DNA from: Candidatus Bipolaricaulis anaerobius
GTDB lineage: Bacteria > Bipolaricaulota > Bipolaricaulia > Bipolaricaulales > Bipolaricaulaceae
DNA: 64,000 bases
Direction of reading: 5' to 3'
NCBI RefSeq assembly: GCF_900465355.1
Contig: NZ_LS483254.1
Location: 434,001-498,000, forward strand
Under the pieces are notes generated by a model, which was given only the letters and a program-made list of their open reading frames with translations, was not told where the DNA came from and searched no databases. Positions 63,025 to 64,000 of the stretch are shown here, piece after piece (the stretch's first letter is position 1; each line of letters starts with the position of its first letter). The position numbers and the translations under genes are program-made.

Positions 63025-64000
63025 TCAGTACCTCACGCGGGGGTCGATCACGGTGTAGAGAACGTCAATGATCAGGTTGATCACCGAGATGAAGATCGCG
63101 ATAAAGATCACGGTCCCCTGGATCGCGGGGTAGTCACGTGCAGTGATCGAGCTCATCAGGTAGCTCGCGACCCCTGGCCAGGAGAAGACCGTCTCCGTGA
63201 GAACAGCCCCCCCCATGAGGATGGCGAACTGGAGCCCGAACACCGTGACGATGGGAATGAGAGCGTTGCGCAGCGCATGCCTCAACACAACCCCCCACTC
63301 CCGCAAGCCCTTGGCCCTTGCTGTCGTAACGTAGTCAGCGTCAAGGACCTCGAGCATGCTGGCCCGCGTCATCCTCCCCAAGAAACCCGCTTGAGCGAAC
63401 CCCAGTGTGATCGCCGGCAGAATGAGGTGTCTCGCCGCGTCGGCCACCCAATCCCAGCGCCCCTGGAGCATCCCGTCAAGCAGGAAGAAGCCCGTCTTCG
63501 ATTGGAAGGCGTAGGATATGTTTCCGCTCAGGGGCTTGGCCACGGGGAGCCAACCGAGTTTCACTGCGACAAACACCTGAAGCATGAGTCCCAACCAGAA
63601 CAAGGGGACTGCAAAGGAGCCGATGTGGAATACCCGTATCGCATGGTCAATGACCTGGCCGGGCCGGGTGGCCGCGATCACACCTGTAACAAACCCCAGG
63701 AGAACCGCCGCGAGGAGCCCGAAGATGGCGAGTTCCACCGTTGCCGGGAGGCGGCTGAAGAGCTCCCTGAGGACGGGCTGGCTGGTGCTCATCGACGTGC
63801 CGAAATCGCCCCGGATGATCTGCCCCAAGTACTCCCCGTATTGGTGAATCAGGGGCTTGTCGAGTCCAAGCTTCTGCCGGTGCGCTTCGAGGACTGTCGG
63901 TGAGACGTTCCTTCCTCCCAGCATGGCGAGCACCGGGTCTCCGGGCATCACACGGAGGATTACGAACACAATCGTCACCAGGATGAAGAGCATCGGGATC
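63025..64000 (-). CDS. ABC transporter permease, DppB type, N-terminus beyond the window
   Basis: At least 325 residues are visible; the frame is still open at the right edge, where PMLFILVTIVFVILRVMPGD is the middle of the first helix and its turn. GTSMSTSQPVLRELFSRLPA is the periplasmic loop, ADYVTTARAKGLREWGVVLR the EAA motif and IDPRVRY the ending. The true start should lie about 10-15 codons beyond position 64000. Confidence 0.93.
   Translation of the reverse strand, partial: IPMLFILVTIVFVILRVMPGDPVLAMLGGRNVSPTVLEAHRQKLGLDKPLIHQYGEYLGQIIRGDFGTSMSTSQPVLRELFSRLPATVELAIFGLLAAVLLGFVTGVIAATRPGQVIDHAIRVFHIGSFAVPLFWLGLMLQVFVAVKLGWLPVAKPLSGNISYAFQSKTGFFLLDGMLQGRWDWVADAARHLILPAITLGFAQAGFLGRMTRASMLEVLDADYVTTARAKGLREWGVVLRHALRNALIPIVTVFGLQFAILMGGAVLTETVFSWPGVASYLMSSITARDYPAIQGTVIFIAIFISVINLIIDVLYTVIDPRVRY

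Overview
The window is high-GC, gene-dense bacterial DNA from what looks like an anaerobic or microaerophilic, probably thermophilic, deep-branching lineage. The gene mix fits Bipolaricaulota/Acetothermia ('OP1') best: a NAD-linked NiFe hydrogenase with bifurcation-type diaphorase subunits, a thermophile branched-polyamine pathway, archaeal-type phosphoglycerate mutase, flavodiiron protein and single-cluster ferredoxin. That placement is an inference from gene content; no 16S gene is present to test it.

Layout. 0-5 kb: an AMMECR1 fragment, an LCP-family envelope protein, rsfS and a 23S-5S rRNA unit with no 16S gene before it. 5-10.5 kb: dnaX-ebfC-recR on the plus strand, two tRNA genes, then a minus-strand run of eamA, ychF and sucD. 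10.6-14.6 kb: a family-5 peptide/nickel-type ABC import operon. 14.7-22.6 kb: a large lipoprotein, an RNase J-like nuclease, floA-nfeD membrane-organising genes, an alpha/beta hydrolase and a YjbQ-like protein. 22.6-27.9 kb: tRNA-Asn, a decayed dehydrogenase, and an oxidative/nitrosative-defence group (flavodiiron protein, AhpD-like, DUF438-hemerythrin-PAS, Rrf2 regulator). 27.9-28.4 kb: SRP RNA and tRNA-Ser.

28.5-32.8 kb is a graveyard of mobile DNA: a broken REP-type transposase with inverted flanks, a broken IS256 element, at least two other transposase remnants and a recombinase tail. Two small AT-richer genes of foreign look sit among them.

32.9-39 kb carries a complete polyamine cluster: M24 peptidase, bpsA, pyruvoyl arginine decarboxylase, a deoxyhypusine synthase homologue, speD, speE and speB. 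Together they can take arginine through agmatine and aminopropylagmatine to spermidine and on to N4-bis(aminopropyl)spermidine. 39-51.5 kb is one long overlapping minus-strand transcription unit. It runs from DRTGG/HATPase/PHP signalling genes through a NuoE subunit, an HndB homologue without cysteines, HoxU, HoxY, HoxH, a maturation protease and two more NuoE/NuoF modules, to a beta-CASP nuclease and a PfkB kinase. The accessory genes are the set usually found with bifurcating FeFe hydrogenases, but here the catalytic core is NiFe.

51.5-64 kb holds apgM, a TPR protein, ferredoxin, patatin, a second EamA transporter, DUF429, a secreted protein, adenosine deaminase, a BaiN-type flavoprotein and a second family-5 ABC import operon that runs off the right edge.

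A recurring feature is a sigma70-like promoter whose -10 box lies only 6-13 bases before the start codon with no Shine-Dalgarno sequence, which points to frequent leaderless transcripts. Genes inside operons mostly use GTGA or ATGA stop/start overlaps.
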